Below are positions 45,671 through 53,202 of a DNA stretch of 64,000 nt, piece after piece. Numbering within the stretch: the first letter of the stretch is position 1; every line of letters begins with the position of its first letter. The notes under the pieces were generated by a model. That model was given only the letters and a program-made list of their open reading frames with translations. It was not told the DNA's origin and did not search any database. The position numbers and the translations under genes are program-made. Source of the DNA: Planctomycetaceae bacterium (GTDB taxonomy: Bacteria; Planctomycetota; Planctomycetia; Pirellulales; Pirellulaceae); contig JACKHM010000002.1 in assembly GCA_020638995.1 (NCBI GenBank), forward strand, positions 1,488,001 to 1,552,000, read 5' to 3'.

Positions 45671-45965
45671 CATCTTTGGTAAGACCCTACGCAATCTCGC
45701 AATCTTCAACGAGGCAAGAAAGATCGGATTCGAGTACCTCTTGAATCCGGAAACTGGCGAACTGCATCGAACAACATCCGATTTCATCGGCTCGCATAAT
45801 CTTCACGTTGCGGACCTCGGCAACTTCATCGGCCTCGTGAATGTTGGCCTGCTGCAATTACATCGCTTCCCGGACGGCACACAGATCCCAATCTACGATC
45901 TTGACACCGGTGCGATCCTCGGAACATACGATCTCAACAAATGTCAACACTGCAAATGGTGGTAA
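45660..45965 (+). CDS. Cassette 6, gene b: hypothetical protein
   Basis: 101 residues, MNIDIFGKTLRNLAIFNEARKIGF, soluble, ending with CQHCKWW, a possible metal-binding or disulfide CxxC. Starts inside the end of gene a. No family recognised. Its stop lies 20 bases before attC 6. Confidence 0.65.
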   Translation: MNIDIFGKTLRNLAIFNEARKIGFEYLLNPETGELHRTTSDFIGSHNLHVADLGNFIGLVNVGLLQLHRFPDGTQIPIYDLDTGAILGTYDLNKCQHCKWW

Positions 45966-45985
45966 TTCGGTTCGCCGTGCCGACA

Positions 45986-46077
45986 TGATCTAACAATGGG
46001 ATCAACGGGAGGGCTCGGCGCAGTCGGTCCTGAAGTCAACGTCCTGTGCTCGCCCCCCGTTATCCCGGTCGTTCGCC
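45986..46077 (+). repeat. attC site of cassette 6
   Basis: R'' TGATCTAAC (45986-45994) is the exact complement of the start GTTAGATCA; it fits RYYYAAC. Stem AACGGGAGGGCTCGG with CTCGCCCCCCGTT. R' GTTCGCC at 46071. Nearly identical in its core to attC 5 and 10. Confidence 0.92.
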
Positions 46078-46127
46078 GACTGGCGATTGGTCAATCGATT
46101 GAATTGTCCCACACTTGAGTCCTGACG

Positions 46128-46373
46128 ATGAATCCAACAACCAAGGCGATGATCTGGATTCCGGCGGTATTGATCACCAACGTAGCGATCTGGTTTGCCT
46201 TCCGAGGTCTCGCTCCGCTTGCAGTGCTCGCAACTTCAATTATCGCAACTCTGATCTTGCGTGAGATCGTCGGGACGCTTTTCTATTTTACTAACCGTCG
46301 ACTGGATGAATCATCGGACTCGATTTCCGAAAAACTTGATCAATCACATGGTTTGTTCGATGACCACCGCTAA
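46128..46373 (+). CDS. Cassette 7: small membrane protein
   Basis: 81 residues with two hydrophobic helices (MIWIPAVLITNVAIWFAF, LAVLATSIIATLILREIVGTLFYF) and an acidic cytoplasmic tail (LDESSDSISEKLDQ). No family recognised. Lies 57 bases after the cassette start. Confidence 0.6.
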   Translation: MNPTTKAMIWIPAVLITNVAIWFAFRGLAPLAVLATSIIATLILREIVGTLFYFTNRRLDESSDSISEKLDQSHGLFDDHR

Positions 46374-46473
46374 CTTAAGTGAATCGCATGTTGCGGTTTG
46401 GTGGCCATCAATGCCTTTGCTATGACTTACTCAGCCTTGATGCACGAGCTCGGCGATACCCGCTGCAATTTGC

Positions 46474-46564
46474 GGCGAACCATCGGATGCACACGGAGCG
46501 GCGGTGGTTGGCTTTCACTAATGGATGCTTCGCTCCCGCCGCCCGGTGATCCGTACCGTTACGG
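46474..46564 (+). repeat. attC site of cassette 7
   Basis: R'' CGGCGAAC complements the start GTTCGCCG at 46071. Stem GGATGCACACGGAGCGGCGG with CCGCCGCCCGGTGATCC. R' GTTACGG at 46558. Confidence 0.85.
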
Positions 46565-46591
46565 CTGCGAAGGAGCACAACAAATACTGCT

Positions 46592-47293
46592 ATGATGGCC
46601 GGCCTCGAAATCATCGCGGTTATCGCGACGGTCGCCCTCGGTGTGCTCTGGATACTCATTCCGGATCGCAACTGGGAACCGTGGATTGCACTCTGCGGTA
46701 CCACGACCGTTGTCGCGGAGCTGTTGCGGCGATTTGGGCCAAAGCGTCACGCTGACTCGTCATCGGTTGCACCGTCCGCCTTCCTCACGGCCAAACCCAG
46801 GGATGAAGCGGCGGAATGGCTCGAAAGGAATGTCCACTCTGCCAGATTGAGCGAGTCGCTCCCGCGTGCCTTACAATTCGCCAAACGAACTGGTAACGGA
46901 CCACTTGAACGCTGGTGCAGGCTCGAACTGTACGGATACGACAAGGACGGGGGAATGACTGACGCCGATGTCGTCCCGGAGTACCGCGCGGTGACTGGAC
47001 GCTGGATGGATCGGTTCGATCGGATGCTGGACCTGAGCCATTACCCTGACATGTCAATCGTTAACGAGTACCGATTCCGTTTTGGCGTTGCGAAACTGGA
47101 GGAACTCGCGGCTAAACAGGAAATGCAGAACATTGCCGATGACCAACTAATAGGACTGTTCCGTGAACACATGGGCGTCGAGGTAATTCGATTCTGCTTT
47201 AGCCCCATCGAAGTTCGCGGTGTGCTGGATACAATACGGAACAGACTTGCGGAAATGGTCTTGGACGCCCTGTCGCAACGAGAAAAGCCGTAA
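46592..47293 (+). CDS. Cassette 8: membrane protein with AbiTii-like domain
   Basis: 233 residues. Two N-terminal helices (IIAVIATVALGVLWILIP, WIALCGTTTVVAELLRRF) anchor a soluble part. Residues ~100-150 read SLPRALQFAKRTGNGPLERWCRLELYGYDKDG, then VPEYRAVTGRWMDRFDR; the ELYGY and PEYRxVxG signatures match the AbiTii domain, named from abortive-infection antitoxin-like proteins. The C-terminal part is helical. I infer a phage-defence or stress role, with moderate certainty. Its last codons overlap the R'' box of attC 8. Confidence 0.7.
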   Translation: MMAGLEIIAVIATVALGVLWILIPDRNWEPWIALCGTTTVVAELLRRFGPKRHADSSSVAPSAFLTAKPRDEAAEWLERNVHSARLSESLPRALQFAKRTGNGPLERWCRLELYGYDKDGGMTDADVVPEYRAVTGRWMDRFDRMLDLSHYPDMSIVNEYRFRFGVAKLEELAAKQEMQNIADDQLIGLFREHMGVEVIRFCFSPIEVRGVLDTIRNRLAEMVLDALSQREKP

Positions 47294-47377
47294 CAAAATG
47301 TTGGACCGGAGTCGCGGTTACGGTCCTCGAAAATGGTGGGTTGATCGGCCGCGACCCGGTCAACATTGTCGATATTT
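47286..47377 (+). repeat. attC site of cassette 8
   Basis: R'' AGCCGTAAC (47286-47294) is the exact complement of the start GTTACGGCT at 46558. Stem TTGGACCGGAGTCGCGG with CCGCGACCCGGTCAAC. The R' here is GATATTT, not GTTRRRY. Confidence 0.85.
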
Positions 47378-47394
47378 GGCTTCAGTGCTGGCCA

Positions 47395-47922
47395 ATGCGA
47401 CGATGGCAACTTGTACTCTTCGCGCTTGCATTCATCACTGCAATGATCTTCGTCATCCCAGTTTTCGTGCGTGATGCGCGTCAACGACAATTCGATGCCG
47501 CGCAACGAATCGTGGAATCACACGGCGGCCAATTATCGTTCGATCTGGTCGATGGCAACTACATGCTCGACCTTTCTGGCGACGCCGCGTCTGATGCGAC
47601 AATACAGAAGTTGATGCCGACGCTGAAAGATCTTCCTACGGGCTTCACGCTTCTTGGCCCCGGAGAATCGCGGCAATTCTGGCTAAACCTCAACGGCGAA
47701 TCGCTCACGGATGCTGGGCTCGATTTGCTCTGTGATCTCGAAATCTCTTGGATGACATTAGCTGGTGGGTCGATCACTGACACATCTGCCGCTCGACTAT
47801 CGAGCGCCGATGAATTGCATGGTATCATCTTGAACAACGTCAAACTGTCGGAATCCGCCGTTGCCGCGCTGCGTGCTTCAAAGCCAAACGCGATGGTCGA
47901 AATCAACGGTGCTTCCGAATAG
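47395..47922 (+). CDS. Cassette 9: membrane-anchored LRR-like protein
   Basis: 175 residues starting MRRWQLVLFALAFITAM, a signal anchor (LVLFALAFITAMIFVIPVFV). The soluble part has leucine-rich, ribonuclease-inhibitor-like units (LNGESLTDAGLDLLCDLEISWMTLAGGSITDTSAARLSSADELHGIILNNVKLSESAVAALR in pieces), similar to the many LRR proteins of planctomycetes. Likely exposed in the periplasm and binding another protein. No ribosome-binding site is evident. Confidence 0.65.
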   Translation: MRRWQLVLFALAFITAMIFVIPVFVRDARQRQFDAAQRIVESHGGQLSFDLVDGNYMLDLSGDAASDATIQKLMPTLKDLPTGFTLLGPGESRQFWLNLNGESLTDAGLDLLCDLEISWMTLAGGSITDTSAARLSSADELHGIILNNVKLSESAVAALRASKPNAMVEINGASE

Positions 47923-48014
47923 CCAAATATCAAATCGATGCACGGGAGACCTCGGCGCTGTCCGGCTTGAACTCCGAGTCCTCTCCTCGGTCCCCGTGAT
48001 CTTTAACGATATGC
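47921..48014 (+). repeat. attC site of cassette 9, variant core
   Basis: R'' AGCCAAATATC is the complement of the cassette start GATATTTGGCT (47371) at 11 of 11 bases; the invariant AAC is replaced by ATC. Stem GATGCACGGGAGACCTCGG with CCTCGGTCCCCGTGATC. R' GATATGC at 48008 is also variant. Confidence 0.85.
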
Positions 48015-48024
48015 TCCAAGCCCT

Positions 48025-48537
48025 ATGATCGATGCAGCGACCTTGAAAGAGATGGATCTTTGGGACGCGAGGTTTCGGATGGCCCATCACGTATGGCCGC
48101 CCGATTTCCCGGCGGTTGTGGAGGCTTGGCTGGAGCTTTATCTGAATGGCTCGGCTGAATATCGAGACACATTGAGAACTGCAATCGGTGCGCGCGATCA
48201 TGAACGACTTGCCAACGCTATTGACTGCTACGCGTCAGAAGCGAGAAAACGACTTGCTGGAGAAGATGGTGCCCGCTATTTGCGGCTTGGCGTGGCGGCA
48301 GTTTCGCTAGCCAATTGCCCGTCAGACTACCGAGATACATGGTTCGCGTTGGCTAATCTCGTCGTCGACGCCGAACGGCTTGGGCTCGATCCAGTGCCAA
48401 CTTTGAAAGAAATCGCGATCATTTCCAGTGATACAGTCTCGCGTGGCGGGTTTATTCCGATGAATCAAGTACTCGCAGAGTTCCATACCTACGCTGTTGT
48501 CGAAGAAACACGCAAAAAGAGCATATCAAAACGGTGA
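48025..48537 (+). CDS. Cassette 10: hypothetical helical protein
   Basis: 170 residues, MIDAATLKEMDLWDARFRMAHHVWPPDFP, mostly alpha-helical, soluble, no signal peptide. The phrase AIISSDTVSRGGFIPMNQVLAEFHTYAVVEETRK closes the protein. No family recognised. The start is 17 bases after the cassette boundary, and the end overlaps the R'' box of attC 10. Confidence 0.65.
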   Translation: MIDAATLKEMDLWDARFRMAHHVWPPDFPAVVEAWLELYLNGSAEYRDTLRTAIGARDHERLANAIDCYASEARKRLAGEDGARYLRLGVAAVSLANCPSDYRDTWFALANLVVDAERLGLDPVPTLKEIAIISSDTVSRGGFIPMNQVLAEFHTYAVVEETRKKSISKR

Positions 48538-48611
48538 ACGGGAGGGCTCGGCGCAGTCGGTCCTGAAGTCAAGCTCCTCTCCTCGCCCCCCCGTTACCTC
48601 AATCGTTCGCC
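48519..48611 (+). repeat. attC site of cassette 10
   Basis: R'' GAGCATATC is the exact complement of the variant start GATATGCTC at 48008. Stem GTGAACGGGAGGGCTCGG with CTCGCCCCCCCGTTACC. R' GTTCGCC at 48605. Confidence 0.88.
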
Positions 48612-48626
48612 CTCAGAGGATTTGCG

Positions 48627-49064
48627 TTGCCAGCAGTGATACGAATTAGCGGTAGTCGTCATGAACTCGACCAGCTCGTTGCGGCGAGCGGACTACCGTT
48701 TGTCGAAGCGCTGGCCGTTGTACGGAAACGCAGATTGAATCCAGACACTGACTACGCAGACACAACCTACAACCTAACGATCTCAGAGATTGACGGTGAT
48801 GCAGTTCCCGGACAGATCGATGATTCCGTCAACTACCTCCGCGAAAACGGCAAGGTGATTGCTGATATTCATCGTGCGGTAAATGGTAGCCATTGCAGCC
48901 TCGATTTCTCGTGGGATTTCCCCATGGGAGCCATCGGACAGTACAATACTTTTCCGCTCGATCTAATCGCGCTGCTTCGTGAAAACAACATTGCCCTGAC
49001 CGTATCCGTCTATTCAACGTCATACGAAAGGGCGAACAGCTGTATGTCTTTCTTTGTCAAGTAG
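48627..49064 (+). CDS. Cassette 11: hypothetical protein
   Basis: 145 residues from a TTG at 48627 (AGAGGA nine bases upstream); a GTG at 48636 is the alternative. Soluble, mixed alpha/beta (VIRISGSRHELDQLVAASGLPFVEALAVVRKRR, then LTVSVYSTSYERAN). No family recognised. The C-terminus passes through the R'' box of attC 11 (49029-49037), so the last ~12 residues come from attC and inserted DNA; the original end was probably slightly different. Confidence 0.55.
   Translation: MPAVIRISGSRHELDQLVAASGLPFVEALAVVRKRRLNPDTDYADTTYNLTISEIDGDAVPGQIDDSVNYLRENGKVIADIHRAVNGSHCSLDFSWDFPMGAIGQYNTFPLDLIALLRENNIALTVSVYSTSYERANSCMSFFVK
49029..49037 (+). repeat. attC 11, left part (R'' box)
   Basis: AGGGCGAAC is the exact complement of the cassette 11 start GTTCGCCCT at 48605. 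The expected stem does not follow; it reappears at 51096, so attC 11 is split by about 2.05 kb of inserted DNA. Confidence 0.75.
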
Positions 49065-49899
49065 TACGTACGGTGAGCGCGGTAAAAACTTTGCATTTTT
49101 CTGAGACCCGAATTCGTGGAGTCTCGTTGAGTTGGTCGACAGCTCGTTGGTGAGCCGTTTTACCGCCTCGGTAATGCTTGGCTTTCCCGAATAACGATCG
49201 ACGCTCGCGAACTCTTCCAAGGCGTGACCACGACGAAGCGAGTTCGGCGTTGTCGAGTTGCTTGATTTCTATGACGAAGTCTGCGGTTACGTGTCGGATC
49301 GCTCCGCCGTAAACGAGTTGCTTCAAACAGCTGTCAGCGCTCTGCCGCACGACGAGCCGACCTCGATGGGTCCGACGCTCGTTGGGCGGTGTCTTCCGAA
49401 ACGCCGATTTCTTTCGTAACGGGGTTTCTCGCGGAAGACGGCAGTAGAAATTATCCGTGACGGCACTGGTCCATTCAAAAGGGGTTGGCTGGCACTCTCA
49501 CTTCGCATCCTCCAAAGGAACACGAAGCCGGGCTTCCAGTTAAGGGGCGGTTCGCAGTGACGTGCAACCTGCTTGGTCGTTCGTGGTGTCTCCCGTTGTG
49601 AATTGTGAAATCGTGATGGTTCGTAAAAGTCGCGTTGGCGTGTCCATTCAATGCGCGTGAACTCGGACGCACTCGTGTAGACTGTCGAGCGAGCTGGTTC
49701 GACTTGTGTTGAACTTCTCAGGGTCGAACATTTCAGAGTCGAACTTCTCATGTGGTTTGACAGTCAGGTTACACAGCGTCTGGCAACTTGATTGTTAGAC
49801 AGTCAGGTTGCCGCGGTTCAGTTATGCGTTTGGCTCACGCCAACGCGACGTGATGGTTCGTACTGGGGCTGGTCACTTGGCAAGTGACGGCTACGTTGG
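49065..49899. other. Non-coding inserted DNA with short repeats
   Basis: About 830 bases inside the split attC 11, with no credible gene; the plus strand is rich in G and T. Repeats: GTCGAACTTCTCA-type units at ~49692-49750 (three copies) and GACAGTCAGGTT at ~49758 and ~49797. It may be the long 3' non-coding flank of the IS110 element, or a second decayed insertion. Confidence 0.5.
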
Positions 49900-50946
49900 T
49901 TACTTTGCAAAGATGCTGCTATCGAAGGCCGTCTTGCGAGTCAGCATCCAATACACGGCTCGTCCAAGCTTCACGGCCAGCAGCGTGTTGGCTCGTGCTT
50001 TGTTGTGTTGCTTCTCGATCCGCTCGGCAAAGGCTTTGGCGTCAGGCGATTCGCGTTTGAGCAACGTGATGGCTTCGGAGAAAGCCCATTTCAGGTGCGG
50101 GTTGCCGATCTTCGAGCCCGTCGGTTTATACTGCTTGCCCGCCGAACTGTTCGTGCCTTTGACCAACCGAGCGTACGACAGAAAGTCGCCGACCTTCGCA
50201 AAGCGGCGGATGTTGTGGATCTCGTACAGCATCGTCATCGCCAGGATTCTGCCAACGCCGGGAATGCTCATCAAGCGGTAGAACGTATCCGCATCGTCAA
50301 TCTTCGCGTGTTGTTCCAGGTAGAGATCGAGCCGCTTGATCTGTTCGTCATAGAAGTCGATCAAGTCCACGTCGAGCGTGACCATGCGTTGCACGCTGTC
50401 TTCCTCGAAGCGATCGGCGATGCCGACACGATTCGTCTTGTAGCTGATCGACTTTTTGAAGGCAGGCAAGTTCTGTTGATGGTTGACCATCTGTACGTGG
50501 ACGATCGTGGCGGATCTGCGTCGCACGATCATGGCTCGCCGTCGCAGCAAGTCGCGCGTGCCTCGCATGTCTTTGGGATAGACGTAGCTGGTCGGGAAGT
50601 TCCCGCCTCGCAGCAGCATCGCCAATTTCTCGGAGTCGATGCGATCGCTCTTGGTCTTACCGCCGTGAATGGCTTTCAAGTACAGTGCGTGGCCGAGCAG
50701 AAACGCGAGGTTCTGTTGATGACACAGATCGGCGAGCCAGTACCAATTGAAAGTCGACTCGCAGCCGATGATGAGATCGTGCTTCTCGAAGGGTTGCAAC
50801 GCGATGAGGAACTTCTCGGGTTTCTTGGTATCGAAGTTCCGATGGAGGTGTTTGTTTCCTTGATGGTCGACGACGCAGACGTGCATAGAGTTGGCGTGCA
50901 GGTCGATTCCGCAGTAGAATCCGTGCTGTCGATTGTAGAACTTCAT
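49900..50946 (-). CDS. IS110-family transposase (DEDD)
   Basis: 348 residues from the ATG at 50946, with GGAAGGA six bases upstream. DEDD nuclease residues: D in YCGIDLHANSMH, E in IIGCESTFNWYW, D in KSDRIDSEKLA. The C-terminal half has the helix-hairpin-helix (LMSIPGVGRILAMTMLYEI) and the serine-bearing Tnp_IS116/110 domain (GTNSSAGKQYKPTGSKIGNPHLKWAFSEA). IS110 elements recombine through a DEDD/serine mechanism guided by an RNA from their non-coding ends; the IS1111 branch is known to target attC sites. Here the element sits inside attC 11. Confidence 0.9.
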   Translation of the reverse strand: MKFYNRQHGFYCGIDLHANSMHVCVVDHQGNKHLHRNFDTKKPEKFLIALQPFEKHDLIIGCESTFNWYWLADLCHQQNLAFLLGHALYLKAIHGGKTKSDRIDSEKLAMLLRGGNFPTSYVYPKDMRGTRDLLRRRAMIVRRRSATIVHVQMVNHQQNLPAFKKSISYKTNRVGIADRFEEDSVQRMVTLDVDLIDFYDEQIKRLDLYLEQHAKIDDADTFYRLMSIPGVGRILAMTMLYEIHNIRRFAKVGDFLSYARLVKGTNSSAGKQYKPTGSKIGNPHLKWAFSEAITLLKRESPDAKAFAERIEKQHNKARANTLLAVKLGRAVYWMLTRKTAFDSSIFAK

Positions 50947-50948
50947 AT

Positions 50949-51080
50949 TATGTCCTTCCTTGAGCGAGTGAGCTTGAGCCACGAAACCTTTGAGGCAGCA
51001 ACACGCTGACCTCGTTTAGAGCTCTGAACTTTCAGAATCACCGACTCTAATGGACAGGCTCACTCGCTCAAGCAAGACAT
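50949..51080. repeat. Long inverted repeat upstream of IS110 transposase
   Basis: TTGAGCGAGTGAGC (50959-50972 area) and GCTCACTCGCTCAA (51058-51071) are perfect inverted copies, extended on the outside to about 22 matching bases with few mismatches (ATGTC...GACAT). The ~85-base loop between them lies in the 5' non-coding end of the element, where the guide RNA of IS110-type elements can be encoded. Confidence 0.6.
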
Positions 51081-51095
51081 GATGAGTATCAAAAA

Positions 51096-51173
51096 ATGCA
51101 CCCGAGTCGCGAAGTCGGGCGTTTTTGCAGTTGAGAATCTCTCGTCGCGACCGGGTGATTGTAGACGTTATTC
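51096..51173 (+). repeat. attC 11, right part (stem and R')
   Basis: ATGCACCCGAGTCGCGA pairs with TCGCGACCGGGTGATT. The site ends in R' GTTATTC at 51167, the start of cassette 12. Its R'' box is at 49029, on the other side of the IS110 insert. Confidence 0.8.
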
Positions 51174-51197
51174 CGCCCAACCATATTCGAGGTCTCA

Positions 51198-51749
51198 ATG
51201 AAACTACGAACTTACTTTTCGCTCGCAGCGATTTGCGTCGCTGGCTGTACAACTAACACCGCTCCACAGCCAGCCGATAGCGAAGTGGCGAGTGCTTCGC
51301 CCTCTACCGAAGTAGATCTGTCGGATGACATCCAATCGTTTGGCGACTTTTCGTTTTCAATTCCTAGTGGATGGTCCGTCGTTACGCCGGATCGAGATAA
51401 GACGAAGGCAATGCTCTTGCTTGACGGGACCAATTGGCAGAACGCAAAGGAAATGATCAAAGTTGACGTTGATGCCCCTGCGGCACCAACTGCAAAACAA
51501 CTTGCTGAAGGTTTCGCTAACAGCACAGGCGGCCAAGTGTCGGCAGACGCCTTAGATTTCGATGGCACGCCTGGCGTTAGTGCATCAACGTCGAGTACTG
51601 AGCTGACGACACCTCGCAACATGATTGTCGTCTATCGTGACAGCCACGCGTATCTGCTAATGGCTGGCGCAACTGCCGGTGTTGATATCAGTGACGCCGT
51701 GTCGCACGTTCGCGAATCTTGGAAATGGACACAACCAAACGCGGAATAA
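51198..51749 (+). CDS. Cassette 12: lipoprotein
   Basis: 183 residues with a lipoprotein signal (MKLRTYFSLAAICVAGC; lipobox VAGC). After a serine/acid-rich linker, the domain FGDFSFSIPSGWSVVTPDRDKTKAMLLL, then EMIKVDVDAPAAPTAKQLAEGFANS and MIVVYRDSHAYLLMAGATAG has the pattern of PsbP/DUF1795-like folds found in small secreted proteins. Function unknown. It will be anchored in a membrane facing the periplasm. Confidence 0.75.
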   Translation: MKLRTYFSLAAICVAGCTTNTAPQPADSEVASASPSTEVDLSDDIQSFGDFSFSIPSGWSVVTPDRDKTKAMLLLDGTNWQNAKEMIKVDVDAPAAPTAKQLAEGFANSTGGQVSADALDFDGTPGVSASTSSTELTTPRNMIVVYRDSHAYLLMAGATAGVDISDAVSHVRESWKWTQPNAE

Positions 51750-51834
51750 CCAATCGGTGAACGTGAGTCCTCGGCGCTGTTTGGATTGCAGATCGTAATC
51801 AACTCCTCGGACCACGTTACCTCAAACGTTCTGC
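51741..51834 (+). repeat. attC site of cassette 12
   Basis: R'' GCGGAATAAC (51741-51750) is the exact complement of the start GTTATTCCGC at 51167. Stem GTGAACGTGAGTCCTCGG with CCTCGGACCACGTTACC. R' GTTCTGC at 51828. Confidence 0.9.
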
Positions 51835-51851
51835 CTCGGAGTCGTTCTCAC

Positions 51852-52217
51852 ATGACGCACAACGCAATCCTGCTTGTACTGATACTGGCATCGGTATTCG
51901 GATGCTCCGGGCAATCGACAACAGGCACGAACGCCGACTACGAGCGTCAGTTAACAGACTTTGACCGCCAGACAGCCGAGACCGACAGAAACCTCGAACG
52001 AACGAGTAAACAACTTGATGAAACGGACGAACAGTTGAAGCGGTCCGATGGACAGTTGGAGCGATCCCAGGAACAAGCCGAGCGTTTTGATAAACTGCTT
52101 GACAAATGGGAATCGCAGGCCGAGCGACAGGACAAGATCTTTGATGCGATGGAGCAATTGCTTGAGAACAATTCATCGGATGAACAACAACCGGAATCGT
52201 CGAGACCGGCAAATTGA
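51852..52217 (+). CDS. Cassette 13: coiled-coil lipoprotein
   Basis: 121 residues with a lipoprotein signal (MTHNAILLVLILASVFGC). The rest is a near-continuous coiled coil with regular short repeats (QTAETDRNLERTSKQLDETDEQLKRSDGQLERSQEQAE in pieces), ending in a polar tail. No enzyme domain. Probably a periplasmic, membrane-tethered spacer or structural protein. Last cassette gene before the group II intron. Confidence 0.75.
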   Translation: MTHNAILLVLILASVFGCSGQSTTGTNADYERQLTDFDRQTAETDRNLERTSKQLDETDEQLKRSDGQLERSQEQAERFDKLLDKWESQAERQDKIFDAMEQLLENNSSDEQQPESSRPAN

Positions 52218-52255
52218 TCTGCTTGCAATGACCGATCGCACAATTGCACAAAGAC

Positions 52256-52267
52256 GGCAGAACCATG
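52256..52267 (+). repeat. attC 13, R'' box, interrupted by group II intron
   Basis: GGCAGAAC (52256-52263) is the exact complement of the cassette start GTTCTGCC at 51828. Four bases further the 3' end of a group II intron begins on the opposite strand, and the rest of the attC is missing. Confidence 0.8.
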
Positions 52268-52945
52268 ATCGGGATAGGGGCCGCATTGCTGCGGACCCCT
52301 CCCACACCACCTGGCAAGCGGGTCCGCACTAGGCGATTCGCTTCTTGGCAGTAAGCTTGCTCCAGATCTCTAATAGACTCGCCAGTCCTGACTCCTGGAG
52401 AGATTCCACCGACAATGCCTCGTGCACTGCTTGGCTCGATGACATCACCCACGGGCCTTTGCTGCTGACACCGTGTGTGACTGCTTCCTTCTCCCGGATA
52501 CCAAGCTTCTTCAAATTCGCGATCCGGGTTCGTGGATTTTTCCATTGCTTCCAGTAGCAACTACGGAGGCGTCGGCGGACCCACTTGTCGATCTCGCTGA
52601 AGAAGCTCTTGATTGGCACCAGACGGAAGTAGCCCACCCACCCTTGGAAATACCAGCGAAGCTCTTGGTAACGTCGAGCCATCGACACGCCGCGATTGCG
52701 ACGCGTGATCTGCCGGACGCGGTCCTTGAACTTCTGGATGTTCTTGGGGCTCACGCGAATCTGTCCGCCGTAACCGACAAAGATGAAGCCGACAAATTCG
52801 ACTCCGTCCGTGCTACAGGTGCGGCTCTTCTGGCGATTGACCACCCGTTTCAGCTTTCGCGTTAGGTACCGACCCACCGACGCGTAGACACGGCGTGCAG
52901 CTTCTCTGGTCTTGGTGAACACCAAGAAGTCGTCCGCATAGAGCA
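52268..52945 (-). mobile_element. Group IIC-type intron, 3' part
   Basis: On the minus strand the intron ends CCCCTATCCCGAT at 52268. Domain VI is the hairpin at 52276-52300 (AGGGGCCGCA loop TGCGGACCCCT) and domain V the hairpin at 52310-52333 with the TGCGG/CCGC stem. They follow the C-terminal half of an intron-encoded reverse transcriptase. Spacing and sequence match bacterial class C introns, whose attC subgroup inserts beside the inverse core of attC sites. The 5' half is lost by fusion to an IS4-type remnant near 52945. Confidence 0.78.
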
Positions 52946-53105
52946 GCAGGAGCATGCAGTACTGATCGTAGTGCAGTTCACGATTGCCAGCGCGGTCCCG
53001 CTCGCAACCGTCATTGTGTAAGCGTTCCAGGAGTGGCGCGAGCTGATCGAAATACTTCAAGCCCGTGATATCCCGCTCGTTGATCTTCGGCTTACCAGTC
53101 GTCAT
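52329..53105 (-). pseudogene. Chimeric frame: IS4-type transposase start fused to group II reverse transcriptase end
   Basis: 258 codons. Residues 1-55 (MTTGKPKINERDITGLKYFDQ, LERLHNDGCERDRAGNRELHYDQYCMLLLLY) match the N-terminus of a planctomycete IS4-type transposase. From about residue 56 (YADDFLVFTKT) the chain is a group II intron reverse transcriptase: the YADD active-site motif, thumb/maturase X domain (RRYQELRWYFQGWVGYFRL) and the typical end (RRRLRSCYWKQWKNPRTRIANLKKLGI, then KGPWVMSSS). The fusion point is near 52940, at a shared LLLLY/YADD. Without the N-terminal fingers the enzyme cannot be active. Confidence 0.8.
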
Positions 53106-53191
53106 GCTCCCAAAGATGACAACTTTGACCGTCGCTAGCTAGCCCAATTCCAAGAATATTCCGGCTAGCAAATCTCGTGCCGAAGAGTATT

Positions 53192-53202
53192 GGACCCGTC
53201 CC
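53192..53202. repeat. IS4 target-site duplication, left (GGACCCGTCCC)
   Basis: Eleven bases directly before the left inverted repeat, repeated at 54710-54720 after the right one. Confidence 0.9.

Larger units (their letters stand above)
49038..51095 (-). mobile_element. IS110-family insertion splitting attC 11 (boundaries approximate)
   Basis: The R'' box of attC 11 ends at 49037, and the matching stem starts near 51096. Everything between is foreign to the attC. The only gene is the IS110 transposase. IS110-type elements lack classic terminal inverted repeats, so the exact ends are not visible; at 2.05 kb the insert is longer than usual for the family. Confidence 0.65.

Noticed and set aside
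52329..53105. Reverse transcriptase as a functional retron or DGR enzyme
   Set aside because: The N-terminal fingers are missing, the start belongs to a transposase, and the maturase X domain and domain V/VI hairpins identify a group II intron remnant.
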